A DNA stretch of 64,000 nucleotides from Trebonia sp963836195 (GTDB lineage: Bacteria > Actinomycetota > Actinomycetes > Streptosporangiales > Streptosporangiaceae): assembly GCA_963836195.1 (NCBI GenBank), contig CAWIIX010000015.1:186001-250000 (forward strand), given 5' to 3'. Positions 9,091 through 17,654 of this stretch are shown here, one piece after another. The notes beneath the pieces are model-generated. The model was not told the DNA's origin. It ran no database searches and saw only the letters and a list, made by a program, of their open reading frames with translations. Made by a program: the position numbers and the translations under genes. Numbering within the stretch: position 1 is the stretch's first letter; each line of letters opens with the position of its first letter.

Positions 9091-9540
9091 GCTCGTAACG
9101 TGTTTGGTGCTGAACGCGGTGTCGGGAAGGTCCGGGATCGCCATCTCGACCTGGCTCATCCGGTACCGGGTCACCAGCCCAGGATGGGACGGTGACTCGC
9201 CAACCCGGCTGGCCTCGGTGAGGCGGCCGGGGACGATCCAGCACGACTTGCGCGGGACCCTCAGTTCTTCCCAGGCTCAGCGATAGGCCGCTGTTTCTAC
9301 GTCTTCCCCGGGATGCATTTTCTCCGACGGAGGCAGCCGCCGCGTTCTGGTCCCGCCGGTGGCGAGCAGCTGGGCCACCTCGGTGAGGACCGCGTCGCCG
9401 CGCCTGACCACTACGCTCACGAAAGCGACTCGGCCAGCCAGCTCCGCAAGTTGTGCACGTTTGCCAAGAACACCGTGACGTCGCTGTCCATCCCACCCGA
9501 CCTTGCCTTCGGCGTCCGAGCCGCTAGACATCGCAATCAT
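9055..9540 (-). pseudogene. Decayed hypothetical ORF with an in-frame stop
   Basis: Reading leftward from 9540, one frame stays open (LAELAGRVAFVSVVVRRGDA, LPPSEKMHPGEDVETAAYR) to a TGA at 9277-9279. It then continues open in the same frame (AWEELRVPRKSCWIVPG, YRMSQVEMAIPDLPD) to a TAA at 9055-9057. The composition looks coding, but no family is recognised. It overlaps the 3' end of the upstream plus-strand gene by 36 bp. Confidence 0.3.
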
Positions 9541-9593
9541 CGTCGGTCATGCCAGATCAGGGCGCAAGGCATCAGTGCCGCCGAGAACACCTA

Positions 9594-9609
9594 CAGAGAT
9601 TGAAATGCT
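9594..9609 (+). repeat. Solo IS630-type terminal repeat
   Basis: CAGAGATTGAAATGCT preceded by TA matches the left terminal repeat of the IS630 element at 10113 in 14 of 16 positions and in the same orientation. It may be the end of an older copy or a MITE tip. Confidence 0.5.
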
Positions 9610-10112
9610 GGGGTCTTTGTCTGGTTGGTCAGGGTCCGCCGAAGTAGACACGGAACTCGTGCATATCGGAGGGTTCGAGAATCCGCAGGTCAACGGCCTG
9701 ATTGTGCACGGATTTGTGCACGAGACGCGGCAGGACGGGTTGAGGCGGGGGGAGACGCCCAAGGTTGACGTGGACCCGCGCGTGCATCCGCTGAGGTCAG
9801 CACGGCCATCAGGGACCGCGCGGGACAGCAAAAGACGGCCGTCGTACTGCTCATAACCCAGCGACGGCAGGCGCATAATCGAGACATGACGCGAGAACGC
9901 CGACATGGGAACTGGCACGGCCTGGCCACCGCGCTGCAGTGGGTCCTTAGTCACCTTCCGAGGTGGCGCAGACGGCCGCCGACAGTAGGCGTTCGTGAAC
10001 CTCGCCGGCCAAAGCCCGTGCTTCCAGCAGCTGCGGTGGCGCTTAAAGAACCGCGAGTCGGCCTCATTCACTGGATGAAGCTGGGCACCAGGCATACGGG
10101 TGATCACACCTA
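9610..10112. other. Gap between two IS630-type ends, no gene recognised
   Basis: This 0.5-kb stretch has only short or low-quality reading frames in all six frames. A minus-strand frame with RLPSLGYEQYDGRLLLSR is the most protein-like, but it matches no family I know. It is probably insertion-sequence debris. Confidence 0.4.
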
Positions 10113-10128
10113 CAGAGGTTGAAAGGCT
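10113..10128 (+). repeat. IS630 left terminal inverted repeat
   Basis: CAGAGGTTGAAAGGCT; partner at 11174-11189. Confidence 0.85.
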
Positions 10129-10135
10129 CCCAGGT

Positions 10136-11100
10136 CTACGGCGGTGGCGGGTCGAGGGTGAGGCCGGTCTGGCCGAGGAGCGCGTTGATGAGGCCGGGCC
10201 GGCGCTGGATGGTCCGGAGCCGGGTGCGGACCATGGCCTCGAGCTGGTCGAGGGTGGCGGCGGCGTGGTTGCCCAGGCCGCTCTTCATGACTGACCAGGC
10301 GCCCTCGACGGCGTTGAGGTCAGGGGCGCAGCCGGGCAGGTGCACCACGGTTAGCCAGTCCTCGCGGGCGTCAGTGAAGGCGCGCATCTTCTTGCTGCGG
10401 TGGGTGTTTAGGTTGTCCCAGATGACGATGACCGGGGCGTTCAGGGCGTGGTGCGCGGCGGTGATCAGGCGCGCGTAGTCGGCTTCGGACATGCTGGGGC
10501 GGTCGCCTTTGCGCCTGCGGTGGACGCGCAGGCGGTAGAAGGACCGGCCCGGCCGGCCGGGCTTCAGGCCTCGTCCTCGAAGCAGATCCACGCGCCGGTC
10601 AGCGCCGCGAGCCTCGTACCTTCGCCCAGGTCGCCGACCGCCAGGCCGCGATGGCGTCCTCGTCGCGCTCGAACGCCCGGTGAGCCGGGACCTGCGGGCT
10701 GAACCCCGGGCGGTGCAGCAGGAACGACACCCCGCGCAGCGTGCAGGAGACGCTGAACAGCCGCTCGATCAGCGCTTCGACCCGGGCTAGGGTCCACCGC
10801 TGGTCCTGCGCCCACCCGTAGGCCGCGGGGCCGGCCTCCAGCGCCGCGCGCAGCTGCGCGACCTGGGCCCCGTCCAGCTTGCAGGGGTTCCCGCCGGCTC
10901 CCTTCGAGGCCAGGGCTGCCTCGCCCGCCTGCCCGCCAGGCGCGCCGCCACTGGTAGACCTACTTCGCGCTGACCCGCAGCGGGCTCGCGACCTGCCCAG
11001 CGTCGGCATCGTGCTCGAACATCTCCGCGGCCTGCAGCCGCACCTGCTCCCGTCGCGACCGGCCCTCTGTGGTCAGCCCGCCGCCATCCGCATACCTCAT
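10136..11100 (-). pseudogene. IS630-family transposase, degraded
   Basis: Starting at ATG 11100, an N-terminal helix-turn-helix segment MRYADGGGLTTEGRSRREQ runs into an in-frame TAG within the second helix region (RVSAK-stop-VYQWRRAWRAGG). Frames then shift into EAALASKGAGG and RWTLARVEALIERLF. A further shift reaches TGAWICFEDEA, carrying the first catalytic acidic residue. Next comes a deletion, then KPGRPGRSFYRLRVH. The second and third catalytic residues are visible in VIWDNLNTHRS and DLNAVEGAWSVMK. About 50 residues between the first and second catalytic blocks are lost, so the copy is inactive. Confidence 0.85.
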
Positions 11101-11173
11101 GACACCGGACTAAACCCGGCACCGCCACGGGTCACGCAGGCGCGCCGACCGTGACCAACCAGACGGAGACCTC

Positions 11174-11189
11174 AGCCTTTCAATTTCTG
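11174..11189 (-). repeat. IS630 right terminal inverted repeat
   Basis: Complement reads CAGAAATTGAAAGGCT, two mismatches to the left end. Confidence 0.85.
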
Positions 11190-11191
11190 TA

Positions 11192-11611
11192 GGGCGCAAG
11201 CGGAAAGGCGGGCGCCGGAACCGCCGCTATGCGCGTCTCCGGCACACTCAGCCTTCGTCAGTTCGCGCCTACAGAACAGGCCGTTCTGTAGCGAGAGCAT
11301 CGCGGCTGCCAGGTGACGGTTTACAGACGGCCTCGTTCCTCACAGGCCCGACTCGGCCCAATTAGTGCGCACTAGGGTCCGCAGGATCCCTGGACGTCCC
11401 CGGAATGGGGAAGCGATGGCGAACGACCGGCTCCGCGCGACTGTGGCGGACAGCGGCTGCGACTAGCGGTCTTGAAGCATCTCTGCGTTGGGCGCGGAGG
11501 ACGGCGCGCGTGAAGGGTCAAGCGCGAGGACGTGCTGACCGTTGATGGTCTTGCCGCGAGGGGATCGTCATACGACACGTCGCGGGCAACCTCGGGCAGC
11601 CGACCACTTGC
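11192..11611. other. Gene-free 420-bp interval
   Basis: No reading frame of convincing coding quality is seen on either strand. The one ordered feature is the palindrome at 11269-11291. The base composition is similar to the neighbours, so it may be eroded coding DNA. Confidence 0.4.
11269..11291. repeat. Palindrome CTACAGAAC-N5-GTTCTGTAG
   Basis: Nine-bp perfect arms around AGGCC. The outer TACAG/CTGTA also equals the TA plus the first bases of the local IS630 ends. It could be a TetR-type operator or two fused IS630 tips; no adjacent gene decides between them. The 5-bp spacer argues against a LexA box. Confidence 0.4.
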
Positions 11612-12094
11612 TCAGGGGATGGACGCGCGCTCGTTGCGCAGCGCGGCGAACGTCGCGTAAAGCTTCCAGAACTGCGACGGAGGGATCGTTTCCCCCTGGA
11701 CGGCGGCCTCCAGATACGTTAGGTGCGTCGTCCAGCCAGGACCGTACGAGGCGGCAAGATCCGGTCCGGTATGCGTGAGCTTCGCGGCAGCGCCTTCATC
11801 GGACTCCCGCAGTTCGACAGCAACCCGAGACCGAGGCTCGTCGGGGAACTCCCATGTCATGGTCAGCCGATGCGGCGCCTCCGCCTCGGTCACCTCGCTG
11901 CGAGACAGTTGTCCCTGGCCATGGTCGATAACCAGTCTTCCCCCGGTCCTGATGTCTATCTCGACGACGGTGCCCAGCCACTGCGGCAGTAGTGCCGGAT
12001 CGGTCAGTCCCCTCCAGACAGCTGCGATGGGCGCCTGGAACGACCACGACACCGTGACGGCGCCGTCGTTGAGCGCCAGTGCAGAGAGCGACAT
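11612..12094 (-). CDS. SRPBCC (AHSA1-like) domain protein
   Basis: A 160-residue START-like helix-grip protein. The family pattern is clear: VSWSFQAPIAAVWRGLTDPALLPQWLG, GGRLVIDHGQGQLSRSEVTEAEAP, LTMTWEFPDEPRSRVAVELRE and a C-terminal helix GWTTHLTYLEAAVQG. Such proteins bind hydrophobic ligands in a deep cavity; the ligand is unknown. The start at 12094 (MSLSALALND) fits family length; the frame is open upstream but has no homology. Divergent from the PhyH gene. Confidence 0.8.
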   Translation of the reverse strand: MSLSALALNDGAVTVSWSFQAPIAAVWRGLTDPALLPQWLGTVVEIDIRTGGRLVIDHGQGQLSRSEVTEAEAPHRLTMTWEFPDEPRSRVAVELRESDEGAAAKLTHTGPDLAASYGPGWTTHLTYLEAAVQGETIPPSQFWKLYATFAALRNERASIP

Positions 12095-12477
12095 GGATCT
12101 CAGTATGCCGGTGCCCACGGTGGACCCGAAAGGCCCCGGCCTGAGCGACTTCCTGACCGGCAGCTGCATCCGCCGCCTGGCCATCACGGGTGTCATGTCA
12201 GAGATGTGCGCGTACGTTGCGGGCATCGTTCGCTGCTGGGGCCTGCGCGGCCTAACCCTCTCAGGTCACGGCCGTTTCTCCCGGACCTGGAACTATCTCC
12301 GCCAACACCCTTATGGTCCGCAATCCTTGCGAGCTGGAGTTAGCTTTTGTGCCGGAATGATTGTATGGGCCCGCCGCGATACAGAGAATCGATCCGCTCG
12401 ACAAGTACCGAATCGGCGATCGGCGTGTGCCTGCGCGGTGTTCATATCGTCGGCGGTGGCTAAGTTAGAGTGCGGCC
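12095..12477. other. Divergent intergenic region, SRPBCC / PhyH
   Basis: This 383-bp region separates the two divergent genes and holds their promoters. A T/A-richer stretch near 12325-12365 and TAAGTTAGAG just upstream of the PhyH start are the best promoter candidates. No palindromic operator or coding sequence stands out. Confidence 0.35.
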
Positions 12478-13287
12478 ATGGAGCCCGTACTTTCTGATGA
12501 TGAGGCCGTTGTCGCCTTCGCCAGGGACGGCGTCGTATGCGTCCGGCAGGTCCTCAGCCCTCGGGAAGTCGCCGCCGCGGCCGCCGCGATTGACGTCGTC
12601 CTGGCCAGGCGCGGCCCGCTGGCCCAGGTCGCCAGCGGCACCGATGACCCGGGCTCGTTTGCTGAGGACTTCTGCCGGTGGCGGGAGATACCGCAGATCG
12701 AGCAGTTGGCCCGGCACTCGCGGGTACCCGCGGTTGCTGCAGCGCTAATGGCCACCCCTCAGGTGCGCTTCTACCACGATCACGTCCTGGTGAAGGAGCC
12801 CGGGACCGCCCAGCGCACCCCGTGGCACCAGGACCAGCCGTACTACAACGTGGACGGGCACGGCGTCAGCGCCTGGATCGCAGTTGACCCGGTACCCGAA
12901 GGCGGCAGCCTGGAACTGGTGGCCGGCTCGCACCGCGGCCCGTGGCTGATGCCCCGGACGTTCCTGACCCGGCAGGCGCGCTGGTTTCCCGAGGGGAGCC
13001 TGACCGAACTGCCCGACGTCGACTCCGACCTCCGCGGGTTCGATATCCGCCGGTTCGCCCTGCAGGCCGGCGACGCGATCTTCTTCGACTTCCTGGCCGT
13101 GCACGGTGCACCCGGCTTCCCCTACCCGTCCCGCCGGCGCACCCTGTCGCTGCGGTACCTGGCCGCCGACGCCCGGCACTCGCCCCGCCCCTGGCGCACC
13201 TCGCCGCCCTTCGACGGGCTAGAGGATGAACTGCCCGCCGGGGGCGCGATGGACCACTCGCTGTTCCCCGTGGTCTGGCCACCGTGA
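12478..13287 (+). CDS. Phytanoyl-CoA dioxygenase (PhyH) family oxygenase
   Basis: A 269-residue Fe(II)/2-oxoglutarate-dependent oxygenase. The iron ligands are visible as WHQDQ (His117, Asp119) and the distal VHG (His209). An arginine in SRRRTLSLRY (about 220-225) is the likely 2-oxoglutarate anchor. Family members hydroxylate acyl chains, terpenes or natural-product scaffolds; the substrate here is not indicated by neighbours. ATG 12478 starts a well-formed N-terminus (SDDEAVVAFARDGVVCVRQVL). It converges on a DUF574 methyltransferase. Confidence 0.85.
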   Translation: MEPVLSDDEAVVAFARDGVVCVRQVLSPREVAAAAAAIDVVLARRGPLAQVASGTDDPGSFAEDFCRWREIPQIEQLARHSRVPAVAAALMATPQVRFYHDHVLVKEPGTAQRTPWHQDQPYYNVDGHGVSAWIAVDPVPEGGSLELVAGSHRGPWLMPRTFLTRQARWFPEGSLTELPDVDSDLRGFDIRRFALQAGDAIFFDFLAVHGAPGFPYPSRRRTLSLRYLAADARHSPRPWRTSPPFDGLEDELPAGGAMDHSLFPVVWPP

Positions 13288-13519
13288 CCTCGCTCCCGAC
13301 GTTGTTTATCACGTGATGTGACCGGAAGTTCGATCCAGCATGCGCGCATCGCCGCCGTTACGCGCGTAATTGTCGTTTCATGCGCATGCCGGTTGGGCGC
13401 ACAGATCCGACTAATCTGTGCGGGAGCACGAGCGGTCTCGCGACCGACCGGACGTCGCTTCGTAATTGGCGGGACGGCCTGCCCGCAGTGGTGGCTGGCC
13501 GAGATACATGCCCGCTGCG

Positions 13520-14347
13520 TTACTCCTTGCGCGCCACCCCGGCCCACAAGGCTGCCGGGCTGGCGGCCTCCACCTCGGAGGCAGGCCGCCATTTCGAGGC
13601 TTGCGCCAATCCCGGCTCCACCAGTTCCAGCCCGGCGAAAAATCCTGACACCGCGGCGCGGTCGCGGAAGGTAACCTTCTCGGCCATCATCTTGTTAAGT
13701 ACGTCGGCCATCTTGGCCATCGCCTCAGCGTCGATATCGCTGGCTGGATGTGAGAGCGCCAGGTAACTGCCGGCCGGCAATGCGCCCATCAGCGTAGCCA
13801 CGATCGCGTACGGGTCATGCTCATCGTCGATGTGCTGCAAGATCGCCATCAGAATCACAGCGACCGGACGGCCGAAATCCAGCAACCGGCCCGCACCGTC
13901 CAAGATCTTCTGCGGGTCGTTCAAGTCGGCATCGATGTACTCAGTGGCCCCCGCCGGGTGGCTGGTCAGCAGCACGCGGGCATGCGAGAGCACGACCGGG
14001 TCATTATCGACGTAGACGACCCGGCAATCCGGCGCAACGGACTGGGCCACCTGATGGGTATGATTTGCCGTGGGAATGCCAGTGCCAATGTCCAGGAACT
14101 GGCGGATGCCAGCCTCTTCGGCCAGGAACCGCACCACACGAGCCAGGTACGCACGGTTGGCGCGGGCGGACAACGGGATGGCAGGGAAGGCGCTAATCGC
14201 CTGGTCCCCGGCTGCCCGGTCGGCAGCGAAATTGTCCTTCCCGCCGAGCCAGTAGTCATACACCCTGGCAACATGCGCCACACTGGTATCGAACAGGACC
14301 GGCCCACCCTCGCCGCCGGAAATCTCCTGGCCCCACTCGTCTGCCAT
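13520..14347 (-). CDS. SAM-dependent methyltransferase, DUF574 (Methyltransf_19) family
   Basis: A 275-residue actinobacterial protein with the hallmark DTSVAHVARVYDYWLGGKDNF. It is followed by the SAM-binding FLDIGTGIPTANHTHQVAQ and VVYVDNDPVVLSHAR, and later VILMAILQHIDDE. The family is abundant in Streptomyces and relatives, but its substrates are mostly unknown. The start at 14347 follows AGAGGAAT; an upstream in-frame extension to 14452 lacks homology. Confidence 0.85.
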   Translation of the reverse strand: MADEWGQEISGGEGGPVLFDTSVAHVARVYDYWLGGKDNFAADRAAGDQAISAFPAIPLSARANRAYLARVVRFLAEEAGIRQFLDIGTGIPTANHTHQVAQSVAPDCRVVYVDNDPVVLSHARVLLTSHPAGATEYIDADLNDPQKILDGAGRLLDFGRPVAVILMAILQHIDDEHDPYAIVATLMGALPAGSYLALSHPASDIDAEAMAKMADVLNKMMAEKVTFRDRAAVSGFFAGLELVEPGLAQASKWRPASEVEAASPAALWAGVARKE

Positions 14348-14626
14348 TGCCGTATTCCTCTGAAGCCGTCCGTCAATTCGCCGCCAGCCTACCGCCAACC
14401 CGCGCACGCCGTCGGCCGCCCACGAAGACGCATAACGGGATTTTCTGGCCACCGCAGAAACGTGCTGCCCACGGAGCTTCGAGCCCTCGTAATCGGCGAT
14501 CTGCGGACTTCCGTCCTGTTAGCCGGGAGACTGGCAGTATCACACGAGGCTTCCGAGGGTCGTGTCCGAGGGGCTATAACCCGCACTCCGGACAGGAAAC
14601 TGCCCCATAACGCGGACGGCGTCAGT

Positions 14627-15094
14627 TCAGTACTCGCCTTTGATCACGAAGAAGGAGCCGCGGATCACGCCGGCCAGCTTTGACTTCTGGCGCGCGAACT
14701 TAAAGCCTGCCGCCGCTAGCTCTTCGGGCACTTCCATGCCCTCTGCGAGCTTGAACCCGACCGCGCGCTTGCCCGCGTCGGCGATCGTGTACATCACGTT
14801 GATGGCCAGACCGGACTCGTAGAACACGTACGCCATCCGGATGCCGTCCACCTCGAAGGAGGTCGCCTCGAGCGGACGGGCGGCGATGACGAGGCCGCGC
14901 TCGTCGGCGAGGACGCGGCTCACCAGGTCAAGCGCCTCCGGTGCCTCGCTGACCGGGCTCACGGTGAAGACGTGGTCGTACTTGTTCTTGTAGTAGCGCG
15001 CCTCGTTGGCCCGAAGTCCAGCGAGCGCCTCCGCGACCGGCGATGACTCCAGGCCGACGGTGGAGACGTTCTCGAAGTCGACGATGTACGGCAC
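14627..15094 (-). CDS. Conserved hypothetical protein
   Basis: A 155-residue cytoplasmic protein without membrane segments. It begins VPYIVDFENVSTVGLE and contains EALAGLRANEARYYKNKYDHVFTV, a central MAYVFYESGLAINVMYTIADAG, and ends FFVIKGEY. I recognise it only as a conserved actinobacterial protein, with no assigned function. GTG 15094 is preceded by GGGGAGGA, which decides the start; longer in-frame starts are unsupported. No operon partner is present. Confidence 0.7.
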   Translation of the reverse strand: MPYIVDFENVSTVGLESSPVAEALAGLRANEARYYKNKYDHVFTVSPVSEAPEALDLVSRVLADERGLVIAARPLEATSFEVDGIRMAYVFYESGLAINVMYTIADAGKRAVGFKLAEGMEVPEELAAAGFKFARQKSKLAGVIRGSFFVIKGEY

Positions 15095-15585
15095 GCATCC
15101 TCCCCATGACGTTCTATGAGGGCAACCGTACCCTTCTTCACTTGGGAGAATTGCCATGTGCGCGGTGGTGAAGACGAGGGCGCTCCCGGCGCGAGGCAAT
15201 GGCATGGCCGCCAAGGACTGTTCGACGATGCGGCGCTGGAGGCGTCATCGGTGTCGCCAACTGCGCGATGAACTCCGAACGTGCGCTGATCCAGGCGGCC
15301 CGCCGGGTACGCGAGTCCGGGATGGGCGGGCGGGTTGAGCTGGCCGGGGTAGACCTCGTGGACGCCTTCCACGCGGCCCCTGGTTCGGTGCCGGGCCTTG
15401 AGCTCCCTGCTTGCCCGCGCCGCCGGGTGGCTGACCCCGGCCGGGCGCCTGGCGGCCGACCAGGACCTGTCAGCGATCGGGAGCACGCGCAGCCGCCCGC
15501 CGGTGCGGGTGAGGGGACGACGGTGTCACATCGGCCGGGTCTGGCCAGTCACATAGACAAGGACCACGACAAGGGGATGTGACCG
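15095..15585. other. Gap with a possible decayed methyltransferase-like fragment
   Basis: Around 15205-15290, two overlapping plus-strand frames read GLFDDAALEASSV and then VANCAMNSERAL. This resembles a conserved N-terminal stretch of some actinomycete proteins (possibly methyltransferases) broken by a frameshift. The rest of the 490 bp shows no supported gene. The promoter of the sigma-factor gene must lie in its right-hand end. Confidence 0.3.
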
Positions 15586-16476
15586 ATGGACGAAGAGGCC
15601 GAGCTCGCGGATCGGTTCGAGGCCCACCGGACCCGACTGCGGCGGGTCGCTTACCGCACCCTGGGCTCACCCGGCGAGGCCGACGACGCCGTTCAGGAAG
15701 CTTGGCTGCGGCTGACCCGCTCCGACCCCAAAAACATCGAGAACCTCGGCGGGTGGCTGACGACGGTTGTCGCCCGGGTGTGCCTGGATATGCTCCAGTC
15801 GCGCCGGGAGGAGCCGATGGGGATACACCTGCCCGAGTCCGTCGTGAACGATTCGGGCGACATCGATCCCGAACGGGAAGCGCTGCTGGCCGACTCGATC
15901 GGTCCCGCGCTCCTGGTAATCCTGCACACGCTGTCGCCGGCTGAAAGGCTCGCATTTGTTTTGCATGACATGTTCGCCGTCCCGTTCGTCGACATCGCGG
16001 CAATCATCGGACGCTCGCCCGCCGCGGCCAGGCAACTCGCCAGTCGTGGCCGCCGGCGAGTCCAAGGAGCGGCTCCTGTTCTCGGCGTCGAGCCGAGCCG
16101 GCAGCGGGCAGTGGTCGAGGCCTTCCTCGCCGCCGCCCGCGACGGCGACTTCGAGAAGCTATTGGCCGCGCTCGACCCAGACGTCGTGGTGCGCTCCAAC
16201 GGCGCCGAGGCGGTTCGCGGTGCTGCCGCGGCGGCCGGGCGCACGTCCGACTTTGCGCGATTCGCCCAGGTCGCCCTGCTTGCATTGATAGACGGAGCCG
16301 TCGGCATGGTCGCCGCCGCAGACGGCAGGCCGGTCACGCTCACGGTGTTCACGATCCACGGCGAGAAGATCGCCGCGATCGACATCATCGATAACCCCCA
16401 CCGCGTCGCTGAAGCCGACCTGATCATCCTCGACCGGCCGGCAGCTCCTCATCGAGGAACTGGTCCCAGGTCCTGA
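15586..16476 (+). CDS. ECF41-type RNA polymerase sigma factor (SigJ-like)
   Basis: A 296-residue extracytoplasmic-function sigma factor. Region 2 includes RLRRVAYRTLGSPGEADDAVQEAWLRL and NLGGWLTTVVARVCLDMLQ; region 4 is LSPAERLAFVLHDMFAVPF with SPAAARQLASRGRRRVQ. The C-terminal 120 residues form a SnoaL-like domain (VEAFLAAARDGDFEKLLAALDPDVVVRSNG), the hallmark of ECF41, which modulates sigma activity in cis. The canonical WLPEP linker appears as HLPES and the terminal NPDKL as DNPHRV, so both regulatory motifs diverge. GGGGATGTGACCG precedes the ATG. The usual target genes are oxidoreductases or epimerases, and one lies convergently next door. Confidence 0.85.
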   Translation: MDEEAELADRFEAHRTRLRRVAYRTLGSPGEADDAVQEAWLRLTRSDPKNIENLGGWLTTVVARVCLDMLQSRREEPMGIHLPESVVNDSGDIDPEREALLADSIGPALLVILHTLSPAERLAFVLHDMFAVPFVDIAAIIGRSPAAARQLASRGRRRVQGAAPVLGVEPSRQRAVVEAFLAAARDGDFEKLLAALDPDVVVRSNGAEAVRGAAAAAGRTSDFARFAQVALLALIDGAVGMVAAADGRPVTLTVFTIHGEKIAAIDIIDNPHRVAEADLIILDRPAAPHRGTGPRS

Positions 16477-17197
16477 CCCCTTCGGTGTGCCCCAGTGGCG
16501 GGAGCAAGGCGCCGTTGCGCACGGCCTTGCTCCCGGGTACCAGGACGGGGATCACCAGCTTGCGCTGATCGGTGGCCGCCAGGTAGCTGCGGAACAGGTC
16601 ACTCCAGCTCGATATTTCCGGCCCCGACATATCGGGGGCCCGGCCGGCCGCCTCGCCGAGCGCGAGCTCGACGAGTCGGGCCGCGGCCTCGCGGGAATCG
16701 ACCGGCTGGACACGGAAGCCCCCGGGCACCGGTGCCACCAGCGGGAACTTCGCCAGCTTGCGGGAATTCTCGAAGCAGTAATTGTAGAACTGGGTCACCC
16801 GCAGGATGGTCCACGGCAGGCCGCAGTTCGCCACGATCCGCTCGACCTCAAGCTTGGTCTTCACGTACCCCCACTGCGCCATGGCGTCGATGCCGACGAT
16901 CGACGGCTGCACGAAGTGCGGAGAGCCGGCTTCGGCCGCCGCCGATACCAGGTTCGTTGTCACTTCCGCGTCGCCCCTGGTGCCAGTCGCGCAGTTGATG
17001 ATCACCCCGGCGCCGCGGACTGCCGCGTCGATGCCCTCGCCGCTGCGAAGATCTCCGGTGAAGAATGTGACCTGCGGCTGGGTGTCGCGCTGCCGGCGGG
17101 CGACCACCCGTACCTCCCGGCCGGCATCGACCAGCCGGGCAACCACAGATCGTCCCAGGCGGCCGGTGCCGCCAGCAACGAGAACCGGCGATGTCAT
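16424..17197 (-). CDS. NmrA-like NAD(P)-binding reductase
   Basis: A 257-residue atypical short-chain dehydrogenase. The dinucleotide motif VLVAGGTGRLGRSVV is at the N-terminus, followed by VRVVARRQ and a central IINCATGTRGDAEVTTNLV. The C-terminal half contains WTILRVTQFYNYC. The SDR catalytic Tyr-x3-Lys appears as YVKTK. The start at 17197 follows GAGAGGAAG. The gene ends 53 bp inside the ECF41 sigma gene on the opposite strand. ECF41 factors commonly control such reductases, so it is a plausible target. Confidence 0.8.
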   Translation of the reverse strand: MTSPVLVAGGTGRLGRSVVARLVDAGREVRVVARRQRDTQPQVTFFTGDLRSGEGIDAAVRGAGVIINCATGTRGDAEVTTNLVSAAAEAGSPHFVQPSIVGIDAMAQWGYVKTKLEVERIVANCGLPWTILRVTQFYNYCFENSRKLAKFPLVAPVPGGFRVQPVDSREAAARLVELALGEAAGRAPDMSGPEISSWSDLFRSYLAATDQRKLVIPVLVPGSKAVRNGALLPPLGHTEGVRTWDQFLDEELPAGRG

Positions 17198-17638
17198 GGT
17201 CTTCCTCTCACTTTCGGGCCGGCCTGCAGCAGAAGTCGGGCTGCCCGACTCGACTTGATCCTCTCTTCTATGACGGCAGTCAACAGCGGAATGTGACCGG
17301 CGCCGCGGGCCAAGGATCAGCAGTACCTCTTCGAGACGTGGCAGATGGTCCGGCTCGGCGGCCCGAGCCACCCGGCCAGGAAGCGCTCCGGCTGGTCCGG
17401 GCCGAAAGCCGTGGCCGGCCACAGATCATCGCTCACAGCCAGGAGACCGTGATCAGGAGCCCGCTTTCGAGGGTTCTTCGCCTCGCCGCGGCGGCCGCGG
17501 ACAGCCCGCGATCCAGCGTCTACCTGGCTGGCGGCATCCTCCCGGTAGCGCGCAACGTCCTGGGCATGAGGGGTCCCCGCATCCGCCAGTCGGACGAATT
17601 ACGTGGTCGCAAAGGTGGGAGAGCAAAAATCAAAATCC
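17198..17638. other. Gap of 440 bp, no gene recognised
   Basis: Plus-strand frames such as LFETWQMVRLGGPSHPARK and AAAADSPRSSVYLAGGILP look faintly protein-like but belong to no family I recognise. The promoter of the NmrA gene lies at the left end, and the 25-bp motif copy at 17630 marks the right end. Confidence 0.35.
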
Positions 17639-17654
17639 TTATCCCGAACGGTCC
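17630..17654. repeat. 25-bp dispersed motif, copy 2
   Basis: Identical to the copy at 1203-1227 at all fixed positions (TCAAAATC, TAT, CGAACGGTCC). Here it overlaps the TAA stop and last codons of the saccharopine dehydrogenase-like gene. Confidence 0.55.

Larger units (their letters stand above)
10113..11189. mobile_element. IS630-family insertion sequence, defective
   Basis: The 1,077-bp element is bounded by 16-bp inverted repeats at 10113-10128 (CAGAGGTTGAAAGGCT) and 11174-11189, which agree at 14 of 16 positions. A TA dinucleotide flanks both sides (10111-10112 and 11190-11191), as expected for IS630/Tc1-type insertion. The only gene inside is a broken transposase on the minus strand. 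Confidence 0.85.

Noticed and set aside
11274..11286. LexA/SOS box (GAAC...GTTC)
   Set aside because: The spacer is 5 bp, not the 4 bp of actinobacterial LexA boxes, and no SOS gene is adjacent.
13308..13317. Palindrome ATCACGTGAT as an operator
   Set aside because: It lies between two convergent 3' ends with no promoter to control; probably chance.
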